From: a virus
DNA length: 62,150 bases
Direction: 5' to 3' (one strand)
Virus record (IMG/VR): IMGVR_UViG_3300034284_001445
Location: 1-62,150 of that record
Shown: piece after piece, positions 44,073 through 53,306 of the stretch
How the letters are laid out: each line of letters starts with the position of its first letter
Position numbering within the stretch: position 1 is the first letter of the stretch
Notes under the pieces: generated by a model
Told to the model about the DNA's origin: nothing
The model's input: the letters and a program-made list of their open reading frames with translations, nothing else
The model's database searches: none
Program-made: the position numbers and the translations under genes

Positions 44073-45141
44073 TTTGTTCTACTTCTTTTTTAAAATTTTC
44101 TTTTATTGTTTCTAGTTTTGAGATCTTTTTATTAAAAAGGTATTCATAAACTTCTTTAGTATTTTTTTCGAAAATCTCTTCGGTGTATTTACCCTCAACT
44201 GTTTTTGAAACATTTAATAGATTCTCTGGTAAAGTATCTTCTAACCAGTTTTTAATGTAGCTAGATAAAATCTCTGGTATTTGATTTTCATCGTAAACCC
44301 AAACACCGTTTTCATCTGTCATCCATTCTGGGATGATATTAGGTACTTTACCAATAACAGGTACGTTACACTTAATAGATTCAATTGGGTATCTACCGAA
44401 TGATGAGTCGTCATCAATCCATATAGAAACACAACATTCTTTTAGATTCTTAGCGAAAGTATCTTGTGGCATTGTATGCATATCTTTAAAGGATACGAAT
44501 CTGTAGATTGGATATTTCAAATAAAACGATTTAATCATTTTAGCAGCCTTTCTAGCTTCACGGCAATATATTGCAATGATAGGTTTTTGTGGTTTATCAT
44601 TTAAAGTAAACATCTCATTTGAAATAGTTGGTTCGATAAATTGAACATCTTCAACTGGTACAGTATCTTCAATCATTGTTTTAAGTGAGTTTGATGTTGT
44701 GATACACTCTTCAACACCTAAATCAGCCCAAGATTTACCAGGAGCAAAAGCCTCAAGCATATAATCAAATGATTGTACGTAGACAATTTTCTCAATGGGC
44801 ATTTTTTCAATTTGTTCAAATACAGTACCATACACTTCTGGTACAATAATAAAATCTGATGCACCTACAACAAGGTTGTTATCCTCAATCGATAAATGTT
44901 CTAATTCATCGCATTCTGGTGTTAACCATGATCCGACTTTAATGTAATCGTTTTTTTCGTGTAACATACTAACGCTATAACCCAAGTTTTTAAGTGTTAG
45001 CGCTTGTTTATACAGATGAATAACACTTGATTTAGCATTACCTTTAGTGTCTGGCACCAAAAAAACAATTTTTTGTTCTTTGTTTTGAATCTTACTTATA
45101 GCTGATTCAATGTTTTTAACTATTTCGTTAGTTTTTTCCAT
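44059..45141 (-). CDS. GT-B (GT4-like) glycosyltransferase
   Basis: 360 residues. N-terminal Rossmann half KIVFLVPDTKGNAKSSVIHLY with LKNLGYSVSMLHE; C-terminal half IAIYCREARKAAKMIKSF, WIDDDSSFGRYPIESIKCNVPVIG and GVWVYDEN, which matches the donor-site E-x7-like region of GT4 enzymes. It overlaps the GT2 gene downstream and a degenerate HAD-like gene upstream by 14 bases each. Donor unknown. Confidence 0.8.
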   Translation of the reverse strand: MEKTNEIVKNIESAISKIQNKEQKIVFLVPDTKGNAKSSVIHLYKQALTLKNLGYSVSMLHEKNDYIKVGSWLTPECDELEHLSIEDNNLVVGASDFIIVPEVYGTVFEQIEKMPIEKIVYVQSFDYMLEAFAPGKSWADLGVEECITTSNSLKTMIEDTVPVEDVQFIEPTISNEMFTLNDKPQKPIIAIYCREARKAAKMIKSFYLKYPIYRFVSFKDMHTMPQDTFAKNLKECCVSIWIDDDSSFGRYPIESIKCNVPVIGKVPNIIPEWMTDENGVWVYDENQIPEILSSYIKNWLEDTLPENLLNVSKTVEGKYTEEIFEKNTKEVYEYLFNKKISKLETIKENFKKEVEQNEQN

Positions 45142-45763
45142 TTTGTTCTTTCTTTAATTTTTTTAGGATTTTAAATAATTCTTCATTGTTAATTATAGTA
45201 TAATCTGACTTAATATCAACATTAAAATCATTTTTGTGTTTTATTGATATCTTATTTTTTGGTTTGTTTTTTAATAGTTTAGGATTATCAGTAACCAAAA
45301 TATCACAATACAACCAAAAATCCTTCCATTTACTTGGAAAGATTATTTGCTCTAGGTTGTAGTAATTTTTACTTAGGAAAAATAATGTTGCTGACTTAGA
45401 TCTTTGACTCTCATTATTTAATAAAACGATTTTAATCTTGTTTTTGTTAGAGAAGTCGCATATTTGTTTAATAATACCAGGTTGACTTTCCTCAACCCGA
45501 CCAAATACCTCAAAACACGCATCTTCATACATAAACCTACTTAGGTTAAAAGAAGCGTCTTTTTTATTTTCAGATAACTCTAACTCTTTATCAACTTCAA
45601 AGTTAGTGTCAATAATCTCCCCTTCGATGTCTGGGAACGATTTGGATAAGTCAAAAGGATTTATAGGTAAAATGGGTTCTTTTTCAAACTCAAATTCATA
45701 TAAATCCATTAACTTACTAATATGTTCTCTTAGAATGTTATTTATTGTAATACCTATTACCAT
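45128..45763 (-). CDS. HAD-like protein lacking the catalytic aspartates (hypothetical)
   Basis: 211 residues. KIKIVLLNNESQRSKSATLFFLSKN and LYCDILVTDNPKLLKNKP resemble the core of 5'(3')-deoxyribonucleotidase-like HAD phosphatases, but the expected DxDxT at the start is replaced by GITINNILRE, so it is probably not an active phosphatase of that type. The C-terminus is Lys-rich. It heads the gp55 operon with GT4 and GT2 genes. An unrelated fold is possible. Confidence 0.5.
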   Translation of the reverse strand: MVIGITINNILREHISKLMDLYEFEFEKEPILPINPFDLSKSFPDIEGEIIDTNFEVDKELELSENKKDASFNLSRFMYEDACFEVFGRVEESQPGIIKQICDFSNKNKIKIVLLNNESQRSKSATLFFLSKNYYNLEQIIFPSKWKDFWLYCDILVTDNPKLLKNKPKNKISIKHKNDFNVDIKSDYTIINNEELFKILKKLKKEQNGKN

Positions 45764-45816
45764 AGTTATTTATTATTTTTGTATAAAAATAACATGATCT
45801 TGGTCTAAAATAAAGT

Positions 45817-46581
45817 CTACATTTTATTTTCGTTGAATATTTTTTCGATTTTTTTGATTAACGGGTTTCTAACAACATCATCTTCACCCAATGTGATTGT
45901 TCCAACCTCATCAAAATCACTAAACTTTTTAATGATAAAATTTAAAGAGCTTTCACCCTTCTTTTTCATATCAATTTGGTTTTCATCCCCTAAAAATATC
46001 ATTTTAGAGTTTTCACCAAGTCTAGTCATAATTGTTCTAATATTGTCAATAGAGATATTTTGAGCTTCATCGATGATTGTAATTGAATTATCAATGTTAA
46101 TACCCCTCATATATGCAATTGGCATTTCTTCGATCATATTGTTAGCTCTTAAAAGCTCAACATTGTGTTTACCAATTACCTTTTCAAAATTATGCATAAA
46201 AGAATACATAAACGGTTCCATCTTTTCTTTCATGGTACCCTTTAAAAACCCAATCTCTTCATCCTTTAAAGTTGTCACAGATTTAACGATAACAATTTTT
46301 CGGTATCTTGGGTCACTTTTAAGAAGTTCTAACGCTACAGCGCAAGATAAGAAGGTTTTACCTGTACCTGGTAACCCAGAACAAATAACAATTTCCTTAT
46401 TTTTTATCTCAGTGACTAATTTTTTTTGATTTTGTGTTTTATACTTGATGTCAACTTTCATCTTATCAAGAACATTACCGATATGAGCTTTATTAATTTC
46501 TTCAAAAGCTTCACTCTCTTCTTCGGGCGTTAATCTTTTTCTTGTTTTTCTAGTTGCTGTTTTTGTTTGTCTTGTATTCAT
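45817..46581 (-). CDS. phoH: PhoH-like ATPase
   Basis: 254 residues. Walker A GLPGTGKT at residues 69-76, IVKSVTTLKDEEIGFLKG, and Walker B ITIIDEAQN (167-175) followed by RTIMTRLGENSKMIFLGDENQID are diagnostic for PhoH. PhoH is common in T4-like and marine phages; a link to phosphate stress or RNA metabolism has been proposed, but its role is not settled. It has a basic N-terminal extension (RQTKTATRKTRKR). Downstream is a 53-base gap before the HAD-like gene. Confidence 0.93.
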   Translation of the reverse strand: MNTRQTKTATRKTRKRLTPEEESEAFEEINKAHIGNVLDKMKVDIKYKTQNQKKLVTEIKNKEIVICSGLPGTGKTFLSCAVALELLKSDPRYRKIVIVKSVTTLKDEEIGFLKGTMKEKMEPFMYSFMHNFEKVIGKHNVELLRANNMIEEMPIAYMRGINIDNSITIIDEAQNISIDNIRTIMTRLGENSKMIFLGDENQIDMKKKGESSLNFIIKKFSDFDEVGTITLGEDDVVRNPLIKKIEKIFNENKM

Positions 46582-46594
46582 ATATTTGATTTAT

Positions 46595-47038
46595 TTATTT
46601 ACATAATAACCATACTAACTCGGCTATAACACCTTCACCACCTTTACTATTAAGTATTTCAATTTTATCACTATTATAACGAATCGCTCTATCACAATCT
46701 TTTGGTGCAAAGAATCTGTCTGATTTTTCTATTAAACCAAGATCCCACACATCATCACCAATAGCAATAAATTTTTCGTTTAGTTGATCAGCAAAAAGTT
46801 TTTTATCCTTTGATATAACAATCTCTGATCCAGTTTTTTTGGCAAAAGTTTCTGAACCTGGCCAATTACTTGCGGTTAATATGATAACATCATAACCATA
46901 TGATATTAATTCTCTAATAGCCCTAACATCACGTGTGTTAGTACCTTTAAATTGTTCACCGTTATGGGTATAATATATTTTACCATCGGTTAGTACACCA
47001 TCAAAATCTATTAATATTTTAGTTACTTCATTAATCAT
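46595..47038 (-). CDS. KdsC/YrbI-like HAD phosphatase
   Basis: 147 residues. DFDGVLTDGK (Asp11, Asp13), ILTASNWPGSE, DKK (~77-80), IAIGDDVWDL (Asp95, Asp96) and KGGEGVIAELV near the end match the KdsC family, which dephosphorylates KDO-8-phosphate or nonulosonic acid-9-phosphates before CMP activation. A phage copy beside glycosyltransferases suggests that an acidic sugar is made or recycled for the island. The motif AP-K-D-C-D replaces the usual FAPADA, so substrate could differ. It overlaps the upstream gene by 4 bases. Confidence 0.82.
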   Translation of the reverse strand: MINEVTKILIDFDGVLTDGKIYYTHNGEQFKGTNTRDVRAIRELISYGYDVIILTASNWPGSETFAKKTGSEIVISKDKKLFADQLNEKFIAIGDDVWDLGLIEKSDRFFAPKDCDRAIRYNSDKIEILNSKGGEGVIAELVWLLCK

Positions 47039-47676
47039 AATAAAATTGATTGCCAGTTATTCCCATAGGTTTCGTTTAATATTTGATGTTCTACCACATT
47101 TCTGGTATCTCTTAATTCTTTTCTTTTTTTTGATATTGGATCTGATAAATCTTTTACAAGATACCTATGATCCACAAAAGCACCATGATCGACACCAATT
47201 TTGTGGCCAAGCGCTTTGATTTCATAACTCCAAACCAGATCAAAAAACCAATAATAATAATTTTCATTTAAAGGATATTTTAAAAACAGGTCAGTTTTAA
47301 CAATTGGTGAGGTCCACTCAATATATTTTGTTTCAATAACCTGATCAGATTTATTATTTTTGTGTGAAGGATGGTCACTATTATGTGACGGATGTATTGC
47401 AGCAAAATTAGTTTTATCCATTGAGTCTATTAGCCTATTAACAGTAGCTGTGGTAAAATTATTATTTGTTACAAAAAATAAATATTCAGGTTGGTTATCC
47501 CCAAAATTTTTATATAATTCTGGTATAGCTGAATTAAAAGCTTTTGTCATAGACCCAACACCTTCCCTATCAACATATATAACAGGTAAATTTGAATCAA
47601 CTATATCTTTTTGTGTTGACTCCCAGTATGACTCTAAATATTTTAAAGCTATTATACAAACTTTATTTGATACCAT
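47035..47676 (-). CDS. Short GT-A-like glycosyltransferase
   Basis: 213 residues. VYVDREGVGSMTKAFNSAIPEL and EYLFFVTNNNFTTAT look like the acceptor and donor loops of a GT-A/GT2 enzyme, but the metal-binding DxD is TNNN here, so activity is doubtful or non-canonical. The C-terminal KYPLNENYYYWFFDLVWSYE and FVDHRYLVKDL resemble GT2 catalytic helices. It overlaps WbsX-like and KdsC-like neighbours by 14 and 4 bases. Confidence 0.62.
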   Translation of the reverse strand: MVSNKVCIIALKYLESYWESTQKDIVDSNLPVIYVDREGVGSMTKAFNSAIPELYKNFGDNQPEYLFFVTNNNFTTATVNRLIDSMDKTNFAAIHPSHNSDHPSHKNNKSDQVIETKYIEWTSPIVKTDLFLKYPLNENYYYWFFDLVWSYEIKALGHKIGVDHGAFVDHRYLVKDLSDPISKKRKELRDTRNVVEHQILNETYGNNWQSILL

Positions 47677-48745
47677 TTAATGCGTCTTTTATAGCCAGTA
47701 AATATTGGTTACCATACAGATCACTTGGTTCAATTACAGCACCCTCACCCCACTCATTCCAAGCAAAAATAAATAAGTAATTATACGGTTCATTATTATC
47801 ATTAACAACATTTTCTAATTGTTTCTTTAAATAAAACTCAAAGTTTTTTGGGTCGTTGTATAAATCAATTGTTGATGCTCTGTTTTTAGCTCTTGGGGAT
47901 GAGTCCCAACCACTATAAAAACCACGAATATAAGGTTTAATACCAACATCATTTGGTTTTTTTAGGTTAGTTATGTTTTCCCATTTTTTAGGTGCATAAA
48001 ATATGGTTACATTATCATTACTTTCTGGTTCTGGTTCAGAAAACCTATTAACATACATTGGATGATACTCAATATACGCATCAGCATTTTTATTAACACC
48101 ATCATTACTACCATCTTCATTAAAATGGTTTAAAGTTTGTGAAAAAATAATACCATCAAAACCTTCTTTCTTAGCTAAATCATCAAAATGTTTTTTAAAT
48201 TTATCGAACTCTTTAAAATGACCCATTCTATAAACAAGAAACATCGGTTTATTATCAACTTTTATGTAATTCTTGTGTTTAAAAAATTTTAATAAATAAT
48301 TAAAATGTTCTGTCCAATCCTCTTCAGTACCATATTCCTGTTTTATTAGGTAGTTTTTTTCCATACCATCCCAAGTTCTTGTCCAGGGTTCATTAGCCCA
48401 TTCAAAACAAAAATTAATGTTAGGTTCACCATCCTCAAGCATTCTTTCAGCAACTTCATACATAACTTTATTACCTGGGTGACCATAAAACCAATAATGA
48501 TATAAACAAAACCCGTCTATACCATGTTCTTTAGCTAACTCAGCGTGTCTTTTTCTTACGGCATAGCTCCGTAAATCATAATCACCAAATTCGGATGATG
48601 TCCTTATAAATCTTTGGTTTTTATGGAATATTTTTACATCATATAAATTATTCCACTCAGTAAAACCACGACCCCAGAATTGATCGTTTTCAGCAAAAGG
48701 GTGAAATTGCGGAAGGTAAAAACAAATAATTTTTGGTTTAGACAT
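47663..48745 (-). CDS. WbsX/GH99-like glycan enzyme
   Basis: 360 residues. The start PKIICFYLPQFHPFAENDQFWGRG, then GFTEWNN, HGIDGFCLYHYWFYG, NFCFEWANEPWTRTWDG, NKPMFLVYR and IFAWNEWGEGA are the hallmark segments of the WbsX (Glyco_tran_WbsX) family, whose fold resembles GH99 endo-mannosidases. Members occur in O-antigen and rhamnan clusters, usually fused to or beside glycosyltransferases; whether they transfer or hydrolyse is unclear. It overlaps the RgpF-like gene by 8 bases. Confidence 0.9.
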   Translation of the reverse strand: MSKPKIICFYLPQFHPFAENDQFWGRGFTEWNNLYDVKIFHKNQRFIRTSSEFGDYDLRSYAVRKRHAELAKEHGIDGFCLYHYWFYGHPGNKVMYEVAERMLEDGEPNINFCFEWANEPWTRTWDGMEKNYLIKQEYGTEEDWTEHFNYLLKFFKHKNYIKVDNKPMFLVYRMGHFKEFDKFKKHFDDLAKKEGFDGIIFSQTLNHFNEDGSNDGVNKNADAYIEYHPMYVNRFSEPEPESNDNVTIFYAPKKWENITNLKKPNDVGIKPYIRGFYSGWDSSPRAKNRASTIDLYNDPKNFEFYLKKQLENVVNDNNEPYNYLFIFAWNEWGEGAVIEPSDLYGNQYLLAIKDALNGIK

Positions 48746-49733
48746 ATTTAATAGTTTTATTTAATTTTTTTATTGTTAAAATAGGTAAAAATCTTTCAAA
48801 TGCGTGAGCCATTTGCCCATCAAGATCAGAACCATCTTCAAAATATGATAAATCCGTTAGCATACCTATCTGTTCAATTAATTCCGCACTACATAAAAAA
48901 AATGTTCCAGCTGAAAATTCTAATTGTTTTAAGTCATAATCAATTTTATATAACTGCATCAATCTTCTTAAATTATTGTGGTTACTACCCATGGAATTTG
49001 TTTTATATAAACCTGGAGTTATCAGACCAAACTCATAATACCTTATATCTTTAATAAGATTATTAACTTTGTTTTCATCACCCATTAACGCTATTAACAT
49101 ATCATTTCTCCAAGTGTTACCACTTTTTAAATGTGGGCTTTTTTTTGTGTGTATAAAATAAACGGAATCGTACTGATTTTTTATTATATACTTTGACATG
49201 GTTATTAAACCACCAATATCTCTACCTTTATTAATATTTTTAATAATTTTTGCGTTAGGATATTTATCAACTATCTTATGTATAACATCTTTATCATAGT
49301 TATCTATTACAGCGTTAATATATAAATCAAACTTACATTTAATGTTATCTAAATAACTATCTAAGGTACTCCATAGATCTGGATAAAACATATGGATAAA
49401 AACAGCCAATTTTTTTTGTCTAAAAGGGAAAGGTGTGATTGTATTAATATTGTCTATAATACCAAAATTTTCTGTAACTTCTGGTAAAGAGTAATCAACC
49501 ACAAGTTCTTTTTTTTCAAAATATTTTGTTACGTCAACAAGATTATTTTTTTTAACTACTGTTTTTTTTATCATATACGACTCACTTTTATTTGTATCCA
49601 CATAGCTTTTTTTTATTGTTGTTTTTTCTGTGTCGGACAATCTTTCCTCTTTTATAAAATTGTCTGTTTTATCATAAATAACCTGATTGTTATCACTATC
49701 TTTTGTTGTTTTTTTAATCCTAAAAAATCCCAT
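48738..49733 (-). CDS. RgpF-like rhamnan-synthesis glycosyltransferase
   Basis: 331 residues. The first ~100 residues are polar and low-complexity (Lys/Thr/Asp, several Lys pairs). Then comes the RgpF domain: LAVFIHMFYPDLWSTLDSYL, NKGRDIGGLITMSKYI, VYFIHTKKSPHLKSG, WRNDML and SAGTFFLCSAELIEQI. RgpF family members assemble rhamnose-glucose cell-wall polysaccharide. The combination with WbsX next door is common in bacterial O-antigen clusters, so this island may have been acquired as a block. An imperfect TATTTAAA lies 14 bases upstream. Confidence 0.87.
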   Translation of the reverse strand: MGFFRIKKTTKDSDNNQVIYDKTDNFIKEERLSDTEKTTIKKSYVDTNKSESYMIKKTVVKKNNLVDVTKYFEKKELVVDYSLPEVTENFGIIDNINTITPFPFRQKKLAVFIHMFYPDLWSTLDSYLDNIKCKFDLYINAVIDNYDKDVIHKIVDKYPNAKIIKNINKGRDIGGLITMSKYIIKNQYDSVYFIHTKKSPHLKSGNTWRNDMLIALMGDENKVNNLIKDIRYYEFGLITPGLYKTNSMGSNHNNLRRLMQLYKIDYDLKQLEFSAGTFFLCSAELIEQIGMLTDLSYFEDGSDLDGQMAHAFERFLPILTIKKLNKTIKYV

Positions 49734-49765
49734 ATAATATTTTTTAATTTAAATAGTTATGAAAA

Positions 49766-51202
49766 CTAAATAACATCAGATATTTTACCCAAAGATTCAT
49801 TAAAATCTTCAGTGTGTTTATTTTTATTAAACTCATATTCATAACCAAGTTTATATTTTTTATTAAACTCACTTAACCTTTTTTTATAAAGTGACATTTT
49901 ATTTAAAAAATATTTTAAACCAAGTCTTTTATAATGTAAAAGTAAAAATTCACCTTCAAATAATTTAACTTTATTACCTCTTGGTGCTGCAACATGACAA
50001 CCACCGTTATAGTTCATTTCAGTTATATTTTTTGTTTTAAACATAACTAGTTTATCAAATAGTTGGTTTTTATATCCAGTTTTAACAAGATTAGTTAATT
50101 CATCACCATAATTAAATTCAAACTCATCTACAATCATGTCATAACCAGTTGGTTTAATGATAGTTGAGTCACTTTCATAAAACTTAATGATCGATTTTTT
50201 TAAATCATCGCTATGTAAAAATTCATCCATATCACAGACAATAACAATGTCTGCCTTACCAATTGAGTTTTTCCAGGCATTATTTTTTATCTGTAAATAA
50301 GTATCATCCCTAATCTCACCTTTGGTATCATATGGTATTACGGTAACCTTTGGGTGTGATTTTAATAATTTGGTACCACCATCGTTTGATTTATTATCAT
50401 AGACATATATATTTGAAACATAATTTTCGTAATGCTTTAAAAAGTAAGGTATAATTTTTTCTTCGTTCCAGCAAAGAACATACATATCAATTTTTGGTAA
50501 ATCTTTATCAAAAAGAATATGTTTATTATTCTCATTTAAACAAATTGGTAATTCCCCACCATATATTTCTTCAAATAAAGTTTTATTTTCAACCCATTGT
50601 TCATTAACCTGACCAACAGACTTATGTAATATTGTTATGTTTGATATTAACCCAATATCAACACCATTAATATAGTTTGATAAACAAAATGATATATCAT
50701 AAAAGTGAAAACCTTTAAATCGATCATCAAAAATATTTTCTATTCTGGTTCTGTCAACAGCGATAAATAAACCATCCACAGCAACCATCTCTTTTAATTG
50801 ATTACCGTAATTTTCGGAGTATTTGTTTGCCCATACCTTTGTACCGTCAGTATGTTTTACTGTACCATGCATTGCACTACGTACTTCCCACCACATACCA
50901 CTAACCATATGGTTTGTCCCAGCAACGCCAAGAATACCGTATTCGGGGTTTTTTTCAAAAGCTTTTAAAACCTTTTCACCCCAATTTTTTGTTTCAAACA
51001 GGATATCATCGTGACAAAAAATAATAATATCGCTTGACGCATCTTTTAAACCTTTATTGTATATTTCCGTTAAAGAATATTCACCATTATTTTCATATGG
51101 TAAAACTTCAACACCTTTATACATACAGGTTTTCTTAACATGCTCAATAAAATTTTCATCTATCTTTCTTGTTGAGAAAACAACGCTTATTTTATGACTC
51201 AT
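49766..51202 (-). CDS. Two-domain glycosyltransferase (GT2 + GT2/GT92-like)
   Basis: 478 residues. The N-terminal domain (to about 225) has KISVVFSTRKIDENFIEHV and IIIFCHDDILF with an HDD metal site, as in StrF-like GT2 (Glyco_tranf_2_5). The C-terminal domain (about 235-478) has KIDMYVLCWNEEKIIPYF, VYDNKSNDGGTK and IVIVCDMDEFLHSDD (DMD), as in Glyco_tranf_2_4/GT92-like enzymes. One chain could thus add two sugars. It overlaps the 101-residue gene upstream by 11 bases. Confidence 0.88.
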   Translation of the reverse strand: MSHKISVVFSTRKIDENFIEHVKKTCMYKGVEVLPYENNGEYSLTEIYNKGLKDASSDIIIFCHDDILFETKNWGEKVLKAFEKNPEYGILGVAGTNHMVSGMWWEVRSAMHGTVKHTDGTKVWANKYSENYGNQLKEMVAVDGLFIAVDRTRIENIFDDRFKGFHFYDISFCLSNYINGVDIGLISNITILHKSVGQVNEQWVENKTLFEEIYGGELPICLNENNKHILFDKDLPKIDMYVLCWNEEKIIPYFLKHYENYVSNIYVYDNKSNDGGTKLLKSHPKVTVIPYDTKGEIRDDTYLQIKNNAWKNSIGKADIVIVCDMDEFLHSDDLKKSIIKFYESDSTIIKPTGYDMIVDEFEFNYGDELTNLVKTGYKNQLFDKLVMFKTKNITEMNYNGGCHVAAPRGNKVKLFEGEFLLLHYKRLGLKYFLNKMSLYKKRLSEFNKKYKLGYEYEFNKNKHTEDFNESLGKISDVI

Positions 51203-51497
51203 TCTCTTCTTCTATGATTAAATCTCTTACCAGATTATCATTTTTATATTTTAATACTGGTATAATACCTTTTATTGTTTGAAGATAGGTAAACATTTGA
51301 TTAACTTCACCTAATTCACGTTCAAGAAACGTTGCTAATTTATAATCCTCTGAATTTAAAGGGTATACAAACGCATATAAAACTTTATCACCAATATCAA
51401 TTCTTTTACCTGACCAAACAGTTTTATATTCTATTTGGTTTAAGATATCACTTGTGATTGCTTTATAAGCTTTTATTTGGTCTTTAAATACTATCAT
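51192..51497 (-). CDS. Hypothetical protein between dUTPase and GT genes
   Basis: 101 residues, unrecognised; alternating strands and helices with an acidic tail (LIIEEENES). It overlaps the GT gene downstream by 11 bases and shares a base with the dUTPase stop, so it is translated from the same mRNA. No motif or membrane segment. Function unknown. Confidence 0.68.
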   Translation of the reverse strand: MIVFKDQIKAYKAITSDILNQIEYKTVWSGKRIDIGDKVLYAFVYPLNSEDYKLATFLERELGEVNQMFTYLQTIKGIIPVLKYKNDNLVRDLIIEEENES

Positions 51498-52084
51498 TAA
51501 CTAACCCCAGTTGAACCGAAACCACCAGCACCTCTATCGCTACTTGATAGTTCGTTTGTTTTTATAAATTTAGTTTTACCCATTGTTTGTACAGCGGCAA
51601 TAACACCTTGTGCTATTCTATCACCATTGTGTACATAGAACGGGTTTAATTTATCCGTATTGTGTAAAATAATACCAATCTCACCTCTGTATCCAGAATC
51701 AACAGTACCAGGGCTATTTAAAACCATAACACCGTTATTTAAAGCTAAACCACTTCTAGATCTAATTTGTAATTCATACCCCAAAGGTATTTCAAAATAC
51801 AAACCTGTTTTTATTAAAGCTCTACAACCTGGCTCAATATCAACAGGGTTACCAATAAAAGCTCTGATGTCAAAACCACTATCTCCTTCTTTTTCATAAG
51901 TAGGGTCTGGGTTATTCGATTTGTTAATGAAAGAAACCTTCAATTTAATTGTCATTGTAGCTGGATCATAATCCCAATCACCCATCATGTGCTGGGTTTC
52001 TTTTAGAATACTATCCAACTCATTTTTTGTTTCATCATCAAAAAGATCATCCATGTTTAAATCTTCTAATCTGTTGTTACTCAT
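51497..52084 (-). CDS. dut: dUTPase (dUTP diphosphatase)
   Basis: 195 residues. All five trimeric-dUTPase motifs are present: GDSGFDIRA (67-75), RSRSGLALNNGV (108-119), GTVDSGYRGEIG (126-137), GDRIAQGV (154-161) and RGAGGFGSTG (184-193). It hydrolyses dUTP to dUMP and PPi, keeping uracil out of phage DNA and feeding thymidylate synthesis. It has an unusual ~45-residue acidic N-terminal extension (MDDLFDDETKNELDSI). A TATTTATA-like AATTTATA lies 15 bases before the start. Confidence 0.95.
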   Translation of the reverse strand: MSNNRLEDLNMDDLFDDETKNELDSILKETQHMMGDWDYDPATMTIKLKVSFINKSNNPDPTYEKEGDSGFDIRAFIGNPVDIEPGCRALIKTGLYFEIPLGYELQIRSRSGLALNNGVMVLNSPGTVDSGYRGEIGIILHNTDKLNPFYVHNGDRIAQGVIAAVQTMGKTKFIKTNELSSSDRGAGGFGSTGVS

Positions 52085-52085
52085 A

Positions 52086-53306
52086 TTATATTAATGTTTT
52101 ATAAATTTCAGCTCTTAATTTTGTTACGTGATTTATATCATACCTGTCTTTAACGGTCTCATATAGTTTTTCACCAAGATCTTCAACAAGATTTGGGTTA
52201 TCAATTAACCTTTTAATGTGTTGACTCCATTGTTTGTGGTTTTTACTTGATTCAACTAATAAAGAGTTACCTTTTGAATTAAAACCGCCACCCTTTTCAA
52301 TTGCAGAAACCAAATCAATGGTGTAAGGCCCATAATTTTGAGCTATTATAGCTTTTTTATGGAACCCAGCCTCAATTACCTTTAACTGGGATTTATATTT
52401 ATTAAAAGAACTATCATTTAACGGTGCTAAAGCCACATCAAATTCATTATAACCCTTTGCGTATGTATCAATTGGCTTAGTCCATATTCTTCTATATGGC
52501 ATATTTGTATCATCGTAATTTAGGTCTTGCTCAAATTTCAACAAATGTTTAATATATTCCTGATCTTTAATCGTTTTAAAATGATCGGTTAGGTATATTT
52601 CATACATAAACCAAGTTGTTTCAACAGGTTGCATTTGTCTTTCCATCATTTCACCTGTTTCAGGGTTTTGAGCCCTAACAGTACCTCTTGTGTCATAACC
52701 ACATAATACAATTTGCATCTTATCCCCGTACTCATTTGACCTTTGAGGTACACCTTTTAATAACTCGATATCTTTAGCGTGTGATGAGCCACCTAACCAG
52801 CCAAATCTTAACCTATCTGACTCACTTGGTTTTGGTTTAAATTGTGTTTCATTTGGGTTTATTGCGTTAGCCAAAACAACACATTTTTTGTTATATTTTA
52901 AAACCTCTTTTTGTAAAAAATGCGTTGACACGGTTACTAAATCAGCTTCTTTTACGATATTAATCGTGTGGCCTGGTATATTATTTTTTTTTGCTGTTTG
53001 ATATAAACCATGTGATGGATCTAAATCCCAGTGATCATCTAAGTCAATAATAACTTTACCACCAAATGATTTAATTTTTTTGATGATTTCAGCACCTTGT
53101 AAATAATTACCACCTGGGGCTCTATGGAAAAAGAACAACTGGAATTTTTTTAGGTAACCATCATCATTAAAATTAACGTTTTCATTAATCTCAACAAAAA
53201 AATCATCCGCGTTATTATTCTGTAGTGTTACATGTGGGTCTACACATCGATATTTACCTGAACCAGCTCTATCGTTTGGTTGTACTAATATATTAATTTT
53301 ACTCAT
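52086..53306 (-). CDS. GT4-like glycosyltransferase
   Basis: 406 residues from the ATG at 53306 (MSKINILVQPNDRAGSG). An upstream ATG at 53369 would add a hydrophobic low-quality stretch (FCLIFKPFFLLL) that overlaps the terminator, so I prefer 53306. GT-B features: KVIIDLDDHWDLDPSHG, VTVSTHFLQKEVL, FGWLGGSSHAKDIELLKG, ALAPLNDSSFNKYKSQLKVIEAG (donor site) and GNSLLVES. It opens the operon through dUTPase and the second sugar island to PhoH. Donor sugar unknown. Confidence 0.83.
   Translation of the reverse strand: MSKINILVQPNDRAGSGKYRCVDPHVTLQNNNADDFFVEINENVNFNDDGYLKKFQLFFFHRAPGGNYLQGAEIIKKIKSFGGKVIIDLDDHWDLDPSHGLYQTAKKNNIPGHTINIVKEADLVTVSTHFLQKEVLKYNKKCVVLANAINPNETQFKPKPSESDRLRFGWLGGSSHAKDIELLKGVPQRSNEYGDKMQIVLCGYDTRGTVRAQNPETGEMMERQMQPVETTWFMYEIYLTDHFKTIKDQEYIKHLLKFEQDLNYDDTNMPYRRIWTKPIDTYAKGYNEFDVALAPLNDSSFNKYKSQLKVIEAGFHKKAIIAQNYGPYTIDLVSAIEKGGGFNSKGNSLLVESSKNHKQWSQHIKRLIDNPNLVEDLGEKLYETVKDRYDINHVTKLRAEIYKTLI
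52100..52107 (-). promoter_or_regulatory. AATTTATA, variant TATTTATA box before dUTPase
   Basis: Sense AATTTATA lies 15 bases before the dUTPase ATG inside the end of the GT4 gene. One mismatch to the consensus, so chance is likely. Confidence 0.2.
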
